Positions 1 through 10,033 of a stretch of 64,000 bases of DNA are shown piece after piece. A program made the translations under genes and the position numbers. How positions within the stretch are numbered: position 1 is the stretch's first letter; every line of letters begins with the position of its first letter. This stretch comes from Acidovorax sp. 210-6 (GTDB lineage Bacteria; Pseudomonadota; Gammaproteobacteria; Burkholderiales; Burkholderiaceae_C): contig NZ_JAACJE010000001.1 of the NCBI RefSeq assembly GCF_010020825.1, positions 3,472,001 through 3,536,000 of the forward strand, given 5' to 3'. The notes below the pieces were generated by a model. The model did no database searches, had not been told where the DNA came from, and saw only the letters and a list, made by a program, of their open reading frames with translations.

Positions 1-500
1 TGGCGCGTGAAGGCAGCGCGCAGCGGGTTGCCCACCCACTGGCCTTTCTTGAGCACCTCCGGAAAGGCCGTGAACACGCGGTCGGCCACGCCCGCCAACA
101 CCTTGTTGGCCATGCCAGCCACCGAGTTCTGCTCGTGCAGCACCAGCGGCTTGCCGGCCAACACAGCCATCATGCCGCCCGGAAAGCTGATGTAGCCGCC
201 CAGGCCCACCACCACATCCGGCTGCACCCGGCGCACCACGCACCAAGCCTGCCAGAAGGCGCGCAGCAGCCGCAGGGGCAGCAGCGCCAGCGTGGCGAGG
301 CCCTTGCCGCGCACACCGGAAAAGTCGATGGTCTCCAGCGCAAAACCATGCGGTGGCACGATGCGCGCCTCCATGCTGTCGGGTGCCCCCAGCCAGTGCA
401 CACGCCAGCCGCGCGCACGCAGCTCCTCGGCCACGGCCAGACCGGGGAAGATGTGGCCGCCGGTGCCTCCGGCCATGATGAGGGCGGTCTTGGCGCTCAT
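1..500 (-). CDS. murG: MurG, lipid II synthase (N-terminal part; gene runs off the window)
   Basis: UDP-N-acetylglucosamine:lipid I GlcNAc transferase, which makes lipid II on the inner face of the cytoplasmic membrane. The frame starts at ATG 500 and stays open for 166 codons to the window edge, so only the N-terminal half is present. Visible marks are the glycine-rich loop [10 protein letters not shown] near residues 11-20 and the motif [15 protein letters not shown] near residue 130, both typical of MurG. It follows ftsW with a 163-nt gap. That gap is unusual because neighbouring genes of this cluster overlap, and it contains a duplicated copy of the ftsW tail. Confidence 0.95.
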   Translation of the reverse strand, partial: MSAKTALIMAGGTGGHIFPGLAVAEELRARGWRVHWLGAPDSMEARIVPPHGFALETIDFSGVRGKGLATLALLPLRLLRAFWQAWCVVRRVQPDVVVGLGGYISFPGGMMAVLAGKPLVLHEQNSVAGMANKVLAGVADRVFTAFPEVLKKGQWVGNPLRAAFTR

Positions 501-559
501 ACACGCCCTCCTCTCATCAGGCGCTTCGCGCCTGGCATTGCTGGCGCAATGCGCGGTTT

Positions 560-684
560 GTTTTGGTGAAACAAACTGCTCATACGCGGCCTCCGCGCAT
601 CGAATACTGCGCATTCGGCAGCGCTGGCGCGCTGCAGCAGCCCGTTTTGGTGAAACAAACTGCTCATACGCGGCCTCCGCGCAT
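560..684. repeat. Direct repeat pair duplicating the 3' end of ftsW
   Basis: A 41-nt sequence at 560-600 is repeated at 644-684. The second copy is the true end of ftsW (codons for MRGGRV and the stop) plus 20 nt downstream; the first copy lies inside the ftsW-murG gap. Around the first copy GTTTGTTT (556-563) and AAACAAAC (569-576) can form a hairpin. A local segmental duplication explains the unusually long gap. Confidence 0.85.
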
Positions 685-1944
685 GAGCAGCTTGTTTTCA
701 TAATCAACCCGCAACACCACCGCGAGCGCCACCAGGTTCATCAGGATGGCCGAGCCGCCATAGCTCATGAGGGGCAGCGTCAGCCCCTTGGTGGGCAATG
801 CGCCCAGATTCACGCCCATGTTGATGAAGGCTTGGAAACCGATCCAGATGGCCACGCCCTGGGCCACCAGGCCTGCGAACACGCGGTCCAGCGCAATCGC
901 CTGGCGGCCGATGTGCATGATGCGCCGCGTCATCCAGAGGAAGGCCACGATGAGCACCAGCACGCCCACCAGACCGAATTCCTCGCCGATCACCGCCAGC
1001 AGGAAGTCGGTATGTGCTTCGGGCAGCCAGTGGAGCTTTTCCACGCTGCCACCCAGGCCTACGCCAAACACTTCGCCGCGGCCAAAGGCGATCAGTGCAT
1101 GCGAGAGTTGGTAGCCCTTGCCCAGCGCGTGCTGCTCGCTGAAGGGGTCCAGATAAGCAAACACACGCTCGCGCCGCCAGGGCGAGCTGACGATCATCAG
1201 CGCGAATGCCGCCACCAGAATGGCCGCGATGAGGAAGAACATGCGCGCATTCACGCCGCCCAGGAACAGAATGCCCATGGCGATGACGGCCACCACCATG
1301 AAGGCGCCCATGTCGGGCTCGGCAAGCAACAGCACCCCGACCACCGCCACCGCCGCCCCCATGGGCAGCACGGCGCGGAAGAAGCGCTCCTTCACATCCA
1401 TCTTGCGCACCATGTAGTCGGCGGCGTAGATGAGCACAGCGAACTTGGCCAGCTCCGACGGCTGGAAGCTGATGGGCCCCAGCGCCAGCCAGCGCCGCGC
1501 CCCGTTGACGACCTTGCCCACCCCCGGCACCAGCACCACGACCAGCATCAGCAGGGCCGCCCCAAAGAGCCAGGGGGCCAGCCGCTCCCAGGTGCGCATG
1601 GGCATCTGGAACGCCAGCAGCGCCGCCACGAAACCCATCACCAGGTAGAACGCGTGGCGCGTGAGGAAATGGGTGGGCGCGTAGTTGGAAAAGCGTGGGT
1701 TGCCCGGCAGCGCGATGGACGCCGAGTACACCATCACCAGTCCCCAGGACAACAGGGCCACCACCACCCACAGCAAGGCCTGGTCAAAACCCAGCACGCT
1801 GGCGGGGGTGGCCGTGGTCTGGCGGTACTCGGTACCGCCCACGCGCACGGGCAGTACATCGGCCGCCTGGCTGCGCGCGCTGCCCAGCCACTGCGTCAGG
1901 CGCTGCCATGGATTGCTTGGGGTGCGTGTGGCCGCGTTGCTCAT
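664..1944 (-). CDS. ftsW: FtsW, SEDS peptidoglycan polymerase of the divisome
   Basis: SEDS-family glycosyltransferase that polymerises septal glycan with its partner FtsI. The 426-residue product has a hydrophilic N-terminus of about 55 residues followed by about ten membrane segments. The conserved loop segments [17 protein letters not shown] and [16 protein letters not shown] are present. ATG 1944 overlaps the murD stop (ATGA, 1941-1944), indicating translational coupling. The C-terminal MRGGRV codons lie within the 41-nt direct repeat described separately. Confidence 0.95.
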   Translation of the reverse strand: MSNAATRTPSNPWQRLTQWLGSARSQAADVLPVRVGGTEYRQTTATPASVLGFDQALLWVVVALLSWGLVMVYSASIALPGNPRFSNYAPTHFLTRHAFYLVMGFVAALLAFQMPMRTWERLAPWLFGAALLMLVVVLVPGVGKVVNGARRWLALGPISFQPSELAKFAVLIYAADYMVRKMDVKERFFRAVLPMGAAVAVVGVLLLAEPDMGAFMVVAVIAMGILFLGGVNARMFFLIAAILVAAFALMIVSSPWRRERVFAYLDPFSEQHALGKGYQLSHALIAFGRGEVFGVGLGGSVEKLHWLPEAHTDFLLAVIGEEFGLVGVLVLIVAFLWMTRRIMHIGRQAIALDRVFAGLVAQGVAIWIGFQAFINMGVNLGALPTKGLTLPLMSYGGSAILMNLVALAVVLRVDYENKLLMRGGRV

Positions 1945-3896
1945 ACGCCGCCTCCCAAGTCCTGGCCTGCGTCCTGCGCCAAGGCCTGCACGGTATCGAC
2001 AAACACCTGCGCACGGTGCGCATAGTCGCGGAACATGTCCAGGCTGGCGCAGGCGGGCGAAAGCAGCACCGCATCACCCGCATGGGCGCGCTGTGCGGCC
2101 CAATGCACGGCATCGGGCAGCGTGGCGCAGTCGTGCAAGGCAATGCCGGTGCCCTGCAGCGCGGTGCGAATGGCCGGTGCATCGCGCCCGATCAGCACCG
2201 CCGCGCGGGCGTAGCGCGCCATGGGCGCGGCCAGCGGGCTGAAGTCCTGGCCTTTGCCGTCGCCACCCAGGATGACGACCAGGCGCCGCTCGGGCCCCAG
2301 CCCATTGAGGGCGGCCACCGTGGCACCCACATTCGTGCCCTTGCTGTCGTCGAAGAATTCGACCTCGTTCACCGTGCCCACCGGCTCGACCCGGTGCGGC
2401 TCGCCCCGGTATTCGCGCAGGCCATACAGCATGGCCGAGAGCGGGCAACCCGCTGCCTGCGCCAGCGCCAGTGCCGCCAGGGCATTGGTGGCGTTGTGGC
2501 GCCCGCGGATACGCAAGGCGTCGGCGGGCATCAGGCGCTGGATGTGCAGCTCCTCCTCGGCGTTCTTGCTGCGGCGCAGGGTTTCGTCGGCCTCTTGCGC
2601 GCGCACCAGCCAGGCCATGCCGTTGACGACCTCGATACCGAAATCGCCCGGCCGCTGCGGCATGTCTGCGCCAAAGGTCACATGGGCGCGGTGCTGGGGC
2701 TTTTGCAGCCTCTGCTTCACTGGCGGCGGCATGGACGGCGCCCCCACGCTTGCCACTGCGTGCGCTGCGCTGCCCCCCAAGGGGGCTGCTGCCGCCTTCG
2801 GGCGGCCGGGCGGCGGCAGCATGTGCATCACCAGCGCATCGTCACGGTTGAGCACCATCAGGGCCTGCTCGCCAAAGATGCGTGCCTTGGCCGCGGCGTA
2901 GGCGGCCATGTCGCCGTGCCAGTCCAGGTGGTCCTGCGTGACGTTGAGCACCGCTGCGGCCGTGGGCTCGAAGCCGCGCACGCCGTCCAGCTGAAAGCTC
3001 GACAGCTCCAGCACCCAGGCCTCAGGCAACTGGCCGGCGTCGATGCGCTCGGCCAAGGTATCCAGCAGCGTGGGGCCGATGTTGCCTGCCACCGCCACCG
3101 ACTTGCCCGCATGCGCCACCAGCTTGCCGGTGAGCGAGGTCACCGTGGTCTTGCCGTTGGTGCCGGTGATGGCCAGCACGGCAGGCGCGTAGCCATGGGC
3201 GGCACGCAGCGCGAGCAAGGCCGAAGAATACAGGTCAATTTCGCTTCCAACGCTTATTCCACGGGCGCAAGCAGCTACAAAAACAGGAGCAATCACTTGC
3301 GGAGCCAGGCCGGGCGAGCGGTACACCGCGCTGAAGTTCGCACCGTCGAGCAAGCTCGCATCAAAGGCTCCGGCCACAAAACGCACCTGGGGCAGCTCGG
3401 CGCGCAATTGCGCCAGCTGCGGCGGGGCCTCGCGCGTGTCGGCCACCGTCACCTGGGCACCGCAGCGCGCACACCAGCGCGCCATGGCCAGGCCCGATGC
3501 GCCCAAGCCCAGCACCAGCACCTCCTGGTCCTGCAGGGGCTTGCTGCCCTCCAGGGGCCAGCCTTCGGGTACGGGGTCGGGTGCGGCGGGCGGCTCCTCG
3601 GCGGTGGGTTCGGGTGCCGCGGGTTCGACGGCCTCGGCGCCCGGGTCGGACACCGGGGTTTCGGCAAAGATGCGCGCCACAAAAGCCGCGGCCTCGCGCG
3701 CGGCGTCCAGGGTTTGGGGCAGCTCGTGCTGGGGCGCCGGGGCCACCACCGCGGGCGCAGCGCCACTGCTCCCCAGATCCGCTGCAGCGGACTCAGCAGG
3801 CATGGCCGGTGCGCCAGCCTCATCTTCCGCAGGCTGGGGCAGCGCCAAGGGCGTGCCTTCGGCGGTGGGGGGGAGGTGCTCGTCCAGCGGATTCAT
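1941..3896 (-). CDS. murD: MurD, UDP-MurNAc-Ala:D-Glu ligase with N-terminal extension and repeat-derived inserts
   Basis: Adds D-glutamate to UDP-MurNAc-L-Ala in the cytoplasm. ATG 3896 overlaps the mraY stop (3893-3896) and gives 651 residues against roughly 440-500 usual for MurD. The extra length is a Pro/Ala/Glu-rich N-terminal extension of about 120 residues before [14 protein letters not shown], and a low-complexity insert (2700-2822) between LNRDDALVM and [15 protein letters not shown] third segment (about 3235-3293) reads the family A repeat in frame as [13 protein letters not shown]. The Mur ligase core is intact: [39 protein letters not shown] and [11 protein letters not shown]. 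Function is therefore probably retained. Confidence 0.93.
   Translation of the reverse strand: MNPLDEHLPPTAEGTPLALPQPAEDEAGAPAMPAESAAADLGSSGAAPAVVAPAPQHELPQTLDAAREAAAFVARIFAETPVSDPGAEAVEPAAPEPTAEEPPAAPDPVPEGWPLEGSKPLQDQEVLVLGLGASGLAMARWCARCGAQVTVADTREAPPQLAQLRAELPQVRFVAGAFDASLLDGANFSAVYRSPGLAPQVIAPVFVAACARGISVGSEIDLYSSALLALRAAHGYAPAVLAITGTNGKTTVTSLTGKLVAHAGKSVAVAGNIGPTLLDTLAERIDAGQLPEAWVLELSSFQLDGVRGFEPTAAAVLNVTQDHLDWHGDMAAYAAAKARIFGEQALMVLNRDDALVMHMLPPPGRPKAAAAPLGGSAAHAVASVGAPSMPPPVKQRLQKPQHRAHVTFGADMPQRPGDFGIEVVNGMAWLVRAQEADETLRRSKNAEEELHIQRLMPADALRIRGRHNATNALAALALAQAAGCPLSAMLYGLREYRGEPHRVEPVGTVNEVEFFDDSKGTNVGATVAALNGLGPERRLVVILGGDGKGQDFSPLAAPMARYARAAVLIGRDAPAIRTALQGTGIALHDCATLPDAVHWAAQRAHAGDAVLLSPACASLDMFRDYAHRAQVFVDTVQALAQDAGQDLGGGV
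2700..2822. repeat. GC-rich hairpin repeat read in frame inside murD (family C)
   Basis: About 120 nt inside murD contain compact hairpins, GCCGCC-TTCG-GGCGGC and CCCCC-caa-GGGGG, more typical of an intergenic element than of a Mur ligase. It translates as a Pro/Ala/Gly-rich stretch with segments [15 protein letters not shown] and [14 protein letters not shown], at a point where other MurD proteins have a short loop. Only one copy is seen in this window, so mobility is inferred from its structure and odd position. Confidence 0.55.
3235..3293. repeat. Family A interspersed repeat, in frame within murD
   Basis: The core CGCTTATTCCACGGGCGCAA followed by GCAGCTAC is shared, almost base for base, with the copy inside the rlmI-like gene (18790-18850). 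On the coding strand it gives AAPVF-type residues ending in VAACARGIS. In ordinary MurD this is the variable stretch after the SPG motif, and total spacing is nearly unchanged, so the repeat seems to have replaced native sequence rather than only lengthening it. Confidence 0.8.
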
Positions 3897-5071
3897 CGCA
3901 GCTTCAGGGTGGACAGGCCGATGAGGCACAGCAGCATGGTGATGATCCAGAAACGCACGACCACCTGCGTCTCCTTCCAGCCGCTCTTCTCGAAATGGTG
4001 GTGCAGCGGCGCCATCTTGAGCAGACGCCGGCCTTCGCCGTACTTGCGCTTGGTGTACTTGAACCAGCTCACCTGCAGCATGACCGACAGCGCCTCGACC
4101 ACAAAGATTCCGCCCATGATGGCCAGCACGATTTCCTGGCGCACGATGACGGCAATGGTGCCCAGGGCACCGCCCAGCGCCAGCGCGCCCACATCGCCCA
4201 TGAACACCTGGGCCGGGTGGGTGTTGAACCACAGGAAGGCCAGGCCCGCACCCGCCATGGCGGCACAGAAGATGAGCAGCTCACCCGCACCCGGAATGTG
4301 CGGGAAGAACAGGTACTTGGAATACACCGAGCTACCCGCCACGTAGGCAAAAACGCCCAGCGCCGAGCCCACCATGACCACTGGCATGATGGCCAGGCCG
4401 TCCAGGCCGTCCGTCAGGTTGACCGCGTTGCTGGAACCCACGATCACCAGGTAGGTAAGGATGACGAAGCCCAGCACGCCCAGCGGGTAGCTCACTTCCT
4501 TGAAGAACGGCACCAGCAGGCCCGCCTTGGGCGGCAAGCTGACATCAAAACCCGAACTGACCCAAGTGAAGAACAGCTCCAGCACCTTGAGGTTGGAGCT
4601 TTCGGAAATGCTGAACACCAGGTACAGCGCCGCCGCCAGCCCGATGAGCGACTGCCACAGGTACTTCTCGCGCGAAGGCATGCCGTTGGGGTCTTTGTAG
4701 ACCACCTTGCGCCAGTCGTCGGCCCAGCCGATGGCACCAAACCCCAGCGTGACGATGAGCACGATCCACACAAAGCGGTTGGACAGATCGGCCCACAGCA
4801 GGGTGGCAATGGCAATGGCCAGCAGGATCAGCACTCCGCCCATGGTGGGCGTGCCGCTTTTGACATGGTGCGTTTCCATGCCGTTGGTGCGGATGGGCTG
4901 GCCGATCTTCAGTGCCGTCAGGCGCCGGATCACCGCAGGCCCGGCGAGCAGGCCGATGAGCAGCGCTGTCATCGCACCCAGCACGGCACGCAGCGTGAGG
5001 TACTGGAACACGCGCAAAAAGCCCAGCTCGGGCGACAGGCCTTGCAGCCATTGGGCCAGCCACATCAGCAT
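3893..5071 (-). CDS. mraY: MraY, phospho-MurNAc-pentapeptide translocase
   Basis: Transfers phospho-MurNAc-pentapeptide from UDP to undecaprenyl phosphate to make lipid I. The product is a 392-residue polytopic membrane protein of the PNPT superfamily. Family signatures are [16 protein letters not shown] and the histidine motif [15 protein letters not shown], with about ten hydrophobic segments. It follows murF after 18 nt and overlaps murD by ATGA. Confidence 0.96.
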   Translation of the reverse strand: MLMWLAQWLQGLSPELGFLRVFQYLTLRAVLGAMTALLIGLLAGPAVIRRLTALKIGQPIRTNGMETHHVKSGTPTMGGVLILLAIAIATLLWADLSNRFVWIVLIVTLGFGAIGWADDWRKVVYKDPNGMPSREKYLWQSLIGLAAALYLVFSISESSNLKVLELFFTWVSSGFDVSLPPKAGLLVPFFKEVSYPLGVLGFVILTYLVIVGSSNAVNLTDGLDGLAIMPVVMVGSALGVFAYVAGSSVYSKYLFFPHIPGAGELLIFCAAMAGAGLAFLWFNTHPAQVFMGDVGALALGGALGTIAVIVRQEIVLAIMGGIFVVEALSVMLQVSWFKYTKRKYGEGRRLLKMAPLHHHFEKSGWKETQVVVRFWIITMLLCLIGLSTLKLR

Positions 5072-5089
5072 GGTGCACCTCGACCGGTT

Positions 5090-6511
5090 TCAATGCGTCG
5101 TGCCATGGTCGGCCTCCTGCGCCGCAGCGGCGGCTTGCGCGGTGGAGGTCAATGCCTCCACCACCTGTTCCATCTTCATGAATCGCGATCCCTTCACCAG
5201 CACGCTGCCCACCTCGGGCAGCGCCTGCCGCACCGCTGCCAGGAGCGATGCCATGTCGTCAAAATGCGTGGCTGTGCCAAAGGCCTTCGCGGTGTGCCGC
5301 GACAGCGTGCCCAGCGCGTACAGCCGCTCGATGCCGCGTGCACGCGCATGGCCCCCGGCCTCGGCGTGGAACTGCGGCCCCTGGTCGCCCACCTCGCCCA
5401 TATCGCCCAGCACCAGCAGGCGCGGCGCGGGCAGTTCGGCCAGCACCTCGATGGCGGCGTGCATGGAGTCCGGGTTGGCGTTGTAGCTGTCGTCCACCAC
5501 GGTGACGGTGCGCTCGCCGCAGCGCACACCCAGCGCACGCGAACGGCCCTTGACCGGCGCGAACGCGCTCAGGCCGCGCGCAATGGCGTCCAATGGCACG
5601 CCCGCCGCCAATGCGCAGGCTGCGGCGGCCTGGGCGTTGGTCACGTTGTGGCGGCCCGCAATGTGCAGCGCACATTCCAGCGGCCCTTGCGGCGTGGCCA
5701 GGATGACCTGCCAGGCGCCGCCCTGCCACTGGGCCTGTGTGCAGCGCACATCGGCCTGCGCACCACCAAAGGTGATGCAACGCCGCCCCGCCGCCAGGTG
5801 CTGCCACAGCGCGGTGTAGGCATCGCCCGCCGGTAACACGGCCACGCCGTCTTCGGGCAGCGCGGCCAGCACCGAGCCGTTTTCTTCGGCCACGGCCTGC
5901 ACGGTGTGCATGAATTCCAGGTGCTCGCGCTGCGCGTTGTTCACCAGGGCCACGGTGGGCTGGGCAATGCGTGCCAGCAGGGCGATCTCGCCGGGGTGGT
6001 TCATGCCCAGCTCGACCACGCCCACGCGGTGCGAGGCGTTCAGGCGCAGCAGGGTTTGCGGTACGCCGATGGCGTTGTTGAGGTTGCCGCGCGTGGCAAA
6101 CGCGGCATCCTGCGCGTGCGCCTGCAGGATGGCGGCAATCATCTGTGTGACCGTGGTCTTGCCATTGCTGCCGGTGACCGCGATCAAGGGCAGGTTGAAC
6201 TGCGCACGCCACGCAGCAGCCAGGTGGCCCAGGGCCTGCAGGCTGTCGGGCACTTCGATGCCCGGCAGCCCGGCGGCCTGCAGGCCGCGCTCGGCCAGGG
6301 CGGCCACAGCGCCGCTGGCGCGGGCCTGGGCCAGAAAGTCGTGGGCGTCAAAGCGCTCACCGCGCAGGGCCACGAACAGATCGCCCGGCTGCAGGGTGCG
6401 CGTGTCGGTGTGCACGCGGGCCAGGGGCGTGGCGCCATCGCCCACCAGGCGTGCACGCGGCTCGCGTGACTGGATCCAGGCGAAAACCTGCTGCAAGGTC
6501 ATGCCCGTCAT
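5090..6511 (-). CDS. murF: MurF, UDP-MurNAc-tripeptide:D-Ala-D-Ala ligase
   Basis: Adds D-Ala-D-Ala to complete the UDP-MurNAc-pentapeptide. ATG 6511 overlaps the murE stop by ATGA (6508-6511) and gives 473 residues, a normal MurF length; the longer in-frame extension upstream lies over murE and is not used. An alternative ATG at 6502 is possible. ATP-binding loop GSNGKTTVTQMIA, ELGMNHPGEI and DDSYNANPDSM identify the family. Confidence 0.95.
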   Translation of the reverse strand: MTGMTLQQVFAWIQSREPRARLVGDGATPLARVHTDTRTLQPGDLFVALRGERFDAHDFLAQARASGAVAALAERGLQAAGLPGIEVPDSLQALGHLAAAWRAQFNLPLIAVTGSNGKTTVTQMIAAILQAHAQDAAFATRGNLNNAIGVPQTLLRLNASHRVGVVELGMNHPGEIALLARIAQPTVALVNNAQREHLEFMHTVQAVAEENGSVLAALPEDGVAVLPAGDAYTALWQHLAAGRRCITFGGAQADVRCTQAQWQGGAWQVILATPQGPLECALHIAGRHNVTNAQAAAACALAAGVPLDAIARGLSAFAPVKGRSRALGVRCGERTVTVVDDSYNANPDSMHAAIEVLAELPAPRLLVLGDMGEVGDQGPQFHAEAGGHARARGIERLYALGTLSRHTAKAFGTATHFDDMASLLAAVRQALPEVGSVLVKGSRFMKMEQVVEALTSTAQAAAAAQEADHGTTH

Positions 6512-7998
6512 GGGGTGCCTCCTCGGCGCTGGAGTGCTGTGATGGCTTGTGCCATGTCCGAGAATGGCTGTCGCACGCCCGCCGTTTCCTGATAGTCCTC
6601 GTGGCCCTTGCCTGCGATGAGCACCACATCGCGCGCATCGGCCTCTTGCAGGGCCAATCCGATGGCGGCAGCGCGGTCCGGTTCGGCGCGCACGGTTTCC
6701 CCGGCAATGGTGCCCAGCAGGATCTGGTGCAGGATGTCGGCAGGCCGCTCGCTGCGCGGGTTGTCGCTGGTCACCACGACCCAGTCGGCGTGGCGCTGCG
6801 CAATGCCGCCCATCAGCGGGCGCTTGCCCGCGTCGCGGTCGCCACCGCAGCCAAACACGCACCAGAGCTGGCCGCCACGCTCTTGCGCCAACGGTCGCAG
6901 GGCTTGCAGTGCCTGCTGCAGGGCGTCGGGGGTGTGGGCGTAGTCCACGGCCACCAGCGGTTGGCCGGGCTGCACGATGCGCTCCATGCGGCCCGGCACG
7001 GGCTGCAACTGTTCGCAGGCACGCACGGCCTGCTCCAAGGGCACGCCCAGGGCGCGCTGCGCGGCAATCACGCCCAGCAGGTTGGAGACGTTGTAGCTGC
7101 CGATCACCTGCGTTTGCAGCATCAGGCTGCGTTCCCCTTCGCGCACACAAAAACGCAGGCCGCCCTCACCCAGCGTGACCTCGGTGGCGCTCAGGCGGGC
7201 GGCCGTGTGCTGCGAGAGGCTCCACAGGTCGATGCCACGCCCCTGCAAGGCTGCATGCAGGGCGGCACCCTGGGGGTCGTCGATGTTGATGGCAGCGGCA
7301 CGCAGGCCAGGCCAGTCGAACAGCGCGGCCTTGGCCTGCCAGTAGGCCTCCATGCTGGCGTGATAGTCCAGGTGGTCTTGCGTGAAGTTGGTGAACACCG
7401 CCACGGGAATGCGCGTGCCCACCAGCCGGTGCTCGGCCAGGCCGATGGAGGAGGCCTCGATGGCGCACGAGCGCGCACCGGCATCGGCAAACTGCCGGAA
7501 GGCGCGCTGCAGCAGCACAGGGTCTGGCGTGGTCATGCCCGTGGACTCCAGGCGCCCGGCAAGCCCCACACCCAAAGTACCCACCAGGGCACATGGGCCA
7601 AGCGCTGAATGCTCCTGATTCGATAGTGCCTGCGCCAACCACCAGGTGGTGCTGGTCTTGCCGTTGGTGCCCGTGACGGCCACCACCTTCAGCGCCTGGC
7701 TGGGCTGGCCGAACCAGGCGGCAGCGATGTCGCCGGTGGCCTGCTTGAGGCGGGGCAGCGCGGCGATGTCGTCGCCCGCAAAGGCGTAGGGCAGCACGCC
7801 CTCATGCTCGACCAGGCAGGCCGTGGCGCCGCGCACCAGGGCGTCGCGCACATGGGCACGGCCGTCGGTGGCAGCGCCGGGCCAGGCGATGAAGCCATCC
7901 CCCGGCGCGATGCGGCGGCTGTCGGTGTGCAGCGTGCCGGTGACGCGCGCGCGCAGCCACTGCACGGCCTCGTGGAAATCGGTCAGGGTGCGGATCAC
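6508..7998 (-). CDS. murE: MurE, UDP-MurNAc-dipeptide:meso-diaminopimelate ligase
   Basis: Adds meso-diaminopimelate as the third residue of the stem peptide. The product has 496 residues with ATP loop GTNGKTSTTWWLA, TNFTQDHLDYH (carbamylated-lysine region nearby) and the DNPRSERP motif characteristic of DAP-adding MurE. The DAP itself would depend on dapF, found at 32 kb. ATG 7998 overlaps the ftsI stop by ATGA and the gene end overlaps murF. Confidence 0.96.
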   Translation of the reverse strand: MIRTLTDFHEAVQWLRARVTGTLHTDSRRIAPGDGFIAWPGAATDGRAHVRDALVRGATACLVEHEGVLPYAFAGDDIAALPRLKQATGDIAAAWFGQPSQALKVVAVTGTNGKTSTTWWLAQALSNQEHSALGPCALVGTLGVGLAGRLESTGMTTPDPVLLQRAFRQFADAGARSCAIEASSIGLAEHRLVGTRIPVAVFTNFTQDHLDYHASMEAYWQAKAALFDWPGLRAAAINIDDPQGAALHAALQGRGIDLWSLSQHTAARLSATEVTLGEGGLRFCVREGERSLMLQTQVIGSYNVSNLLGVIAAQRALGVPLEQAVRACEQLQPVPGRMERIVQPGQPLVAVDYAHTPDALQQALQALRPLAQERGGQLWCVFGCGGDRDAGKRPLMGGIAQRHADWVVVTSDNPRSERPADILHQILLGTIAGETVRAEPDRAAAIGLALQEADARDVVLIAGKGHEDYQETAGVRQPFSDMAQAITALQRRGGTP

Positions 7999-9740
7999 AG
8001 CGGCTCCTCCACCACCTCGGCCACGATCTGCGGCTTGACGTCCATGTCGGGCTGCACGCCCATCATGCGCAGCGTCTGCTGCACCACTTCGCTGAACACG
8101 GGTGCTGCCACCGCACCGCCGTAGTACACGCCGTTGCTGGGCTCATCGATCATCACCGCGACGATGATGCGTGGCCGGTCGATGGGCGCCATGCCGGTGA
8201 ACCAGGCACGGTACTTGTTGGTGGCGTAGCTCTTGCCCACCTGCTTGCGCGCGGTACCCGACTTGCCGCCCACGGAGTAGCCCAGGGTCTGCGCCTTCTG
8301 GCCCGTGCCACCTGGGCCCGCGGCCATCTGCAGCATCTTGCGCACGGCGTCGGCCGTCTTGGGCGAGAACACGGGCACGCCCACGACCGGTTCGCTGCTC
8401 TTGAGCATGGTGGCCGGGATGATCTGCCCCTGGTGCGCAAACACGGTGTAGGAACGCGCCATCTGGAACAGGCTGGCCGAGAGACCATAGCCATAGGACA
8501 TGGTGGCCTGCTCGATGGGGCGCCAGGTCTTGTACGGGCGCAGGCGACCGCTCACCACGCCGGGGAACCCGAGCTGGGGTTTTTGCCCGAAACCGGCGGC
8601 CGAGAAGGTTTCCCACATCTCGCGCGCGGGCATCTGCATGGCGATCTTGGTGGTGCCCACGTTGCTGGACTTCTGGATCACACCCTCCACGGTGAGTGCG
8701 CCGTAGTTGTGCGTGTCCGAAATGGTCGATCCGGTGATGGTCAGACGCCCTGGCGAGGTGTCGATGACCGTCTGGGGCCGCACGCGCCCGGTCTCCAGTG
8801 CCAGCGCAATGGTGAAGGGCTTCATGGTCGAGCCGGGCTCGAAGGTGTCGGTCAGCGCGCGGTTGCGCAGTTGCTCGCCCGAGAGGTTCTGGCGCTTGTC
8901 GGGCGCGTAGCTGGGGTAGTTGGCCAGGGCCAGCACCTCGCCCGTCACGGCATCGAGCACCACCACGCTGCCCCCCTTGGCCTTGTGCGCCTGCACCTGG
9001 TCGCGCAGCTTCTGGTAGGCAAAGAACTGCACCTTGCTGTCGATGGACAACTGCATGTCGCGCCCATCGACCGGCGGGCTGATCTCTCCCACGCCATCGA
9101 CCACGCGGCCCAGGCGGTCCTTGATCACGCGGCGCGAGCCCGGCTTGCCGGCCAGCAGGTCATTGAAGGCCAGCTCCATGCCCTCCTGGCCCTTGTCCTC
9201 GACGTTGGTGAAGCCCACCACATGGGCTGCGGCCTCGCCCTCGGGGTACTCGCGCTTGTATTCCTTGCGCAGGTAGATGCCCTTGATGCCCAGGGCCACG
9301 ATCTGCTGGCCCAGGTCCCAGTCGAGCTGGCGCTTGATCCAGACGAAGGTCTTGTCCTCGTCGGCCAGCTTGCCCATCAGGTCCTTGAGCGGCATGCCCA
9401 TGAGCCGGGCGAGTTCCTTGAGCTTGGCGCGCACCTGGGGATCGTCGTGCGCGACGTCCTCGGGAATGGCCCAGATGCTGGCCGCAGGCACGCTGGAGGC
9501 CAGGATGAGACCATTGCGATCCAGGATGCGCCCCCGGTTGGCGGGCAGCTCCAGCGTCCGCGCAAAGCGCACCTCGCCCTGGCGCTGGAAGAATTCGTTG
9601 CCCACCACCTGCACGTAGGCCGCGCGCAAGCCCAGGCCCACAAAGCCCAGGGCGATCATGCCCACGATGAACTTACTGCGCCAGACCGGCGTCTTGCTGG
9701 CCAGCAGCGGGCTGGTGGCGTACAACACACTGCGGCTCAT
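7995..9740 (-). CDS. ftsI: FtsI (PBP3), septal peptidoglycan transpeptidase
   Basis: Monofunctional class B penicillin-binding protein that cross-links septal peptidoglycan with FtsW. It has 581 residues: a cytoplasmic N-terminus, one membrane anchor (about residues 22-45), a dimerisation/pedestal domain, then the transpeptidase. The active-site motifs are visible: STMK in FEPGSTMKPFTIA, SSN in IQKSSNVGTTK, and KSGT in VGGKSGTARKQ. It overlaps ftsL upstream and murE downstream by 4 nt each. Confidence 0.97.
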   Translation of the reverse strand: MSRSVLYATSPLLASKTPVWRSKFIVGMIALGFVGLGLRAAYVQVVGNEFFQRQGEVRFARTLELPANRGRILDRNGLILASSVPAASIWAIPEDVAHDDPQVRAKLKELARLMGMPLKDLMGKLADEDKTFVWIKRQLDWDLGQQIVALGIKGIYLRKEYKREYPEGEAAAHVVGFTNVEDKGQEGMELAFNDLLAGKPGSRRVIKDRLGRVVDGVGEISPPVDGRDMQLSIDSKVQFFAYQKLRDQVQAHKAKGGSVVVLDAVTGEVLALANYPSYAPDKRQNLSGEQLRNRALTDTFEPGSTMKPFTIALALETGRVRPQTVIDTSPGRLTITGSTISDTHNYGALTVEGVIQKSSNVGTTKIAMQMPAREMWETFSAAGFGQKPQLGFPGVVSGRLRPYKTWRPIEQATMSYGYGLSASLFQMARSYTVFAHQGQIIPATMLKSSEPVVGVPVFSPKTADAVRKMLQMAAGPGGTGQKAQTLGYSVGGKSGTARKQVGKSYATNKYRAWFTGMAPIDRPRIIVAVMIDEPSNGVYYGGAVAAPVFSEVVQQTLRMMGVQPDMDVKPQIVAEVVEEPL

Positions 9741-10033
9741 CGCTGCACCTCGGATGCGGCCGGTGTGGGCAGGGGATTCACCACGTACTGCGTGATGGCC
9801 GGCGTGGCCGTGCGCATCTGCAGGCGCGCACGCGCAAGCTGCTCCACCCGCAGCGGCGTGGCCTGGGCGCGCTTTTCCACCTGCAGACGCTGCTGCTCGG
9901 TTTCCAGGCGCCGCGCCTCGGCGTTGGCGCGGTCCAGCTCGGTGTAAAGCTGGCGCGATGCGTACTGCGTGTGCACCAGGTACAGCGCACTGGCAATCAC
10001 CGCGAGCAGCAGGGCGATGTTCAGGCGCGTCAT
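9737..10033 (-). CDS. ftsL: FtsL, divisome bitopic protein
   Basis: Small (98 residues) bitopic membrane protein of the FtsQLB complex that activates FtsWI. A hydrophobic anchor (about residues 5-22, [16 protein letters not shown]) is followed by a leucine-zipper-like coiled coil rich in Glu, Arg and Leu, the standard FtsL architecture. The call rests on size, topology and position between rsmH and ftsI, both overlapped by ATGA. Confidence 0.92.
   Translation of the reverse strand: MTRLNIALLLAVIASALYLVHTQYASRQLYTELDRANAEARRLETEQQRLQVEKRAQATPLRVEQLARARLQMRTATPAITQYVVNPLPTPAASEVQR

Noticed and set aside
3897-4232. N-terminal extension of murD beyond ATG 3896
   Set aside because: It would overlap the conserved end of mraY in another frame; the ATGA overlap at 3893-3896 matches the other junctions of the cluster.
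292-4346. Long plus-strand frames opposite ftsW, murD and mraY (577 and 883 codons)
   Set aside because: Antisense shadows of conserved minus-strand cell-wall genes; composition is low-complexity and no ribosome site or domain was found.
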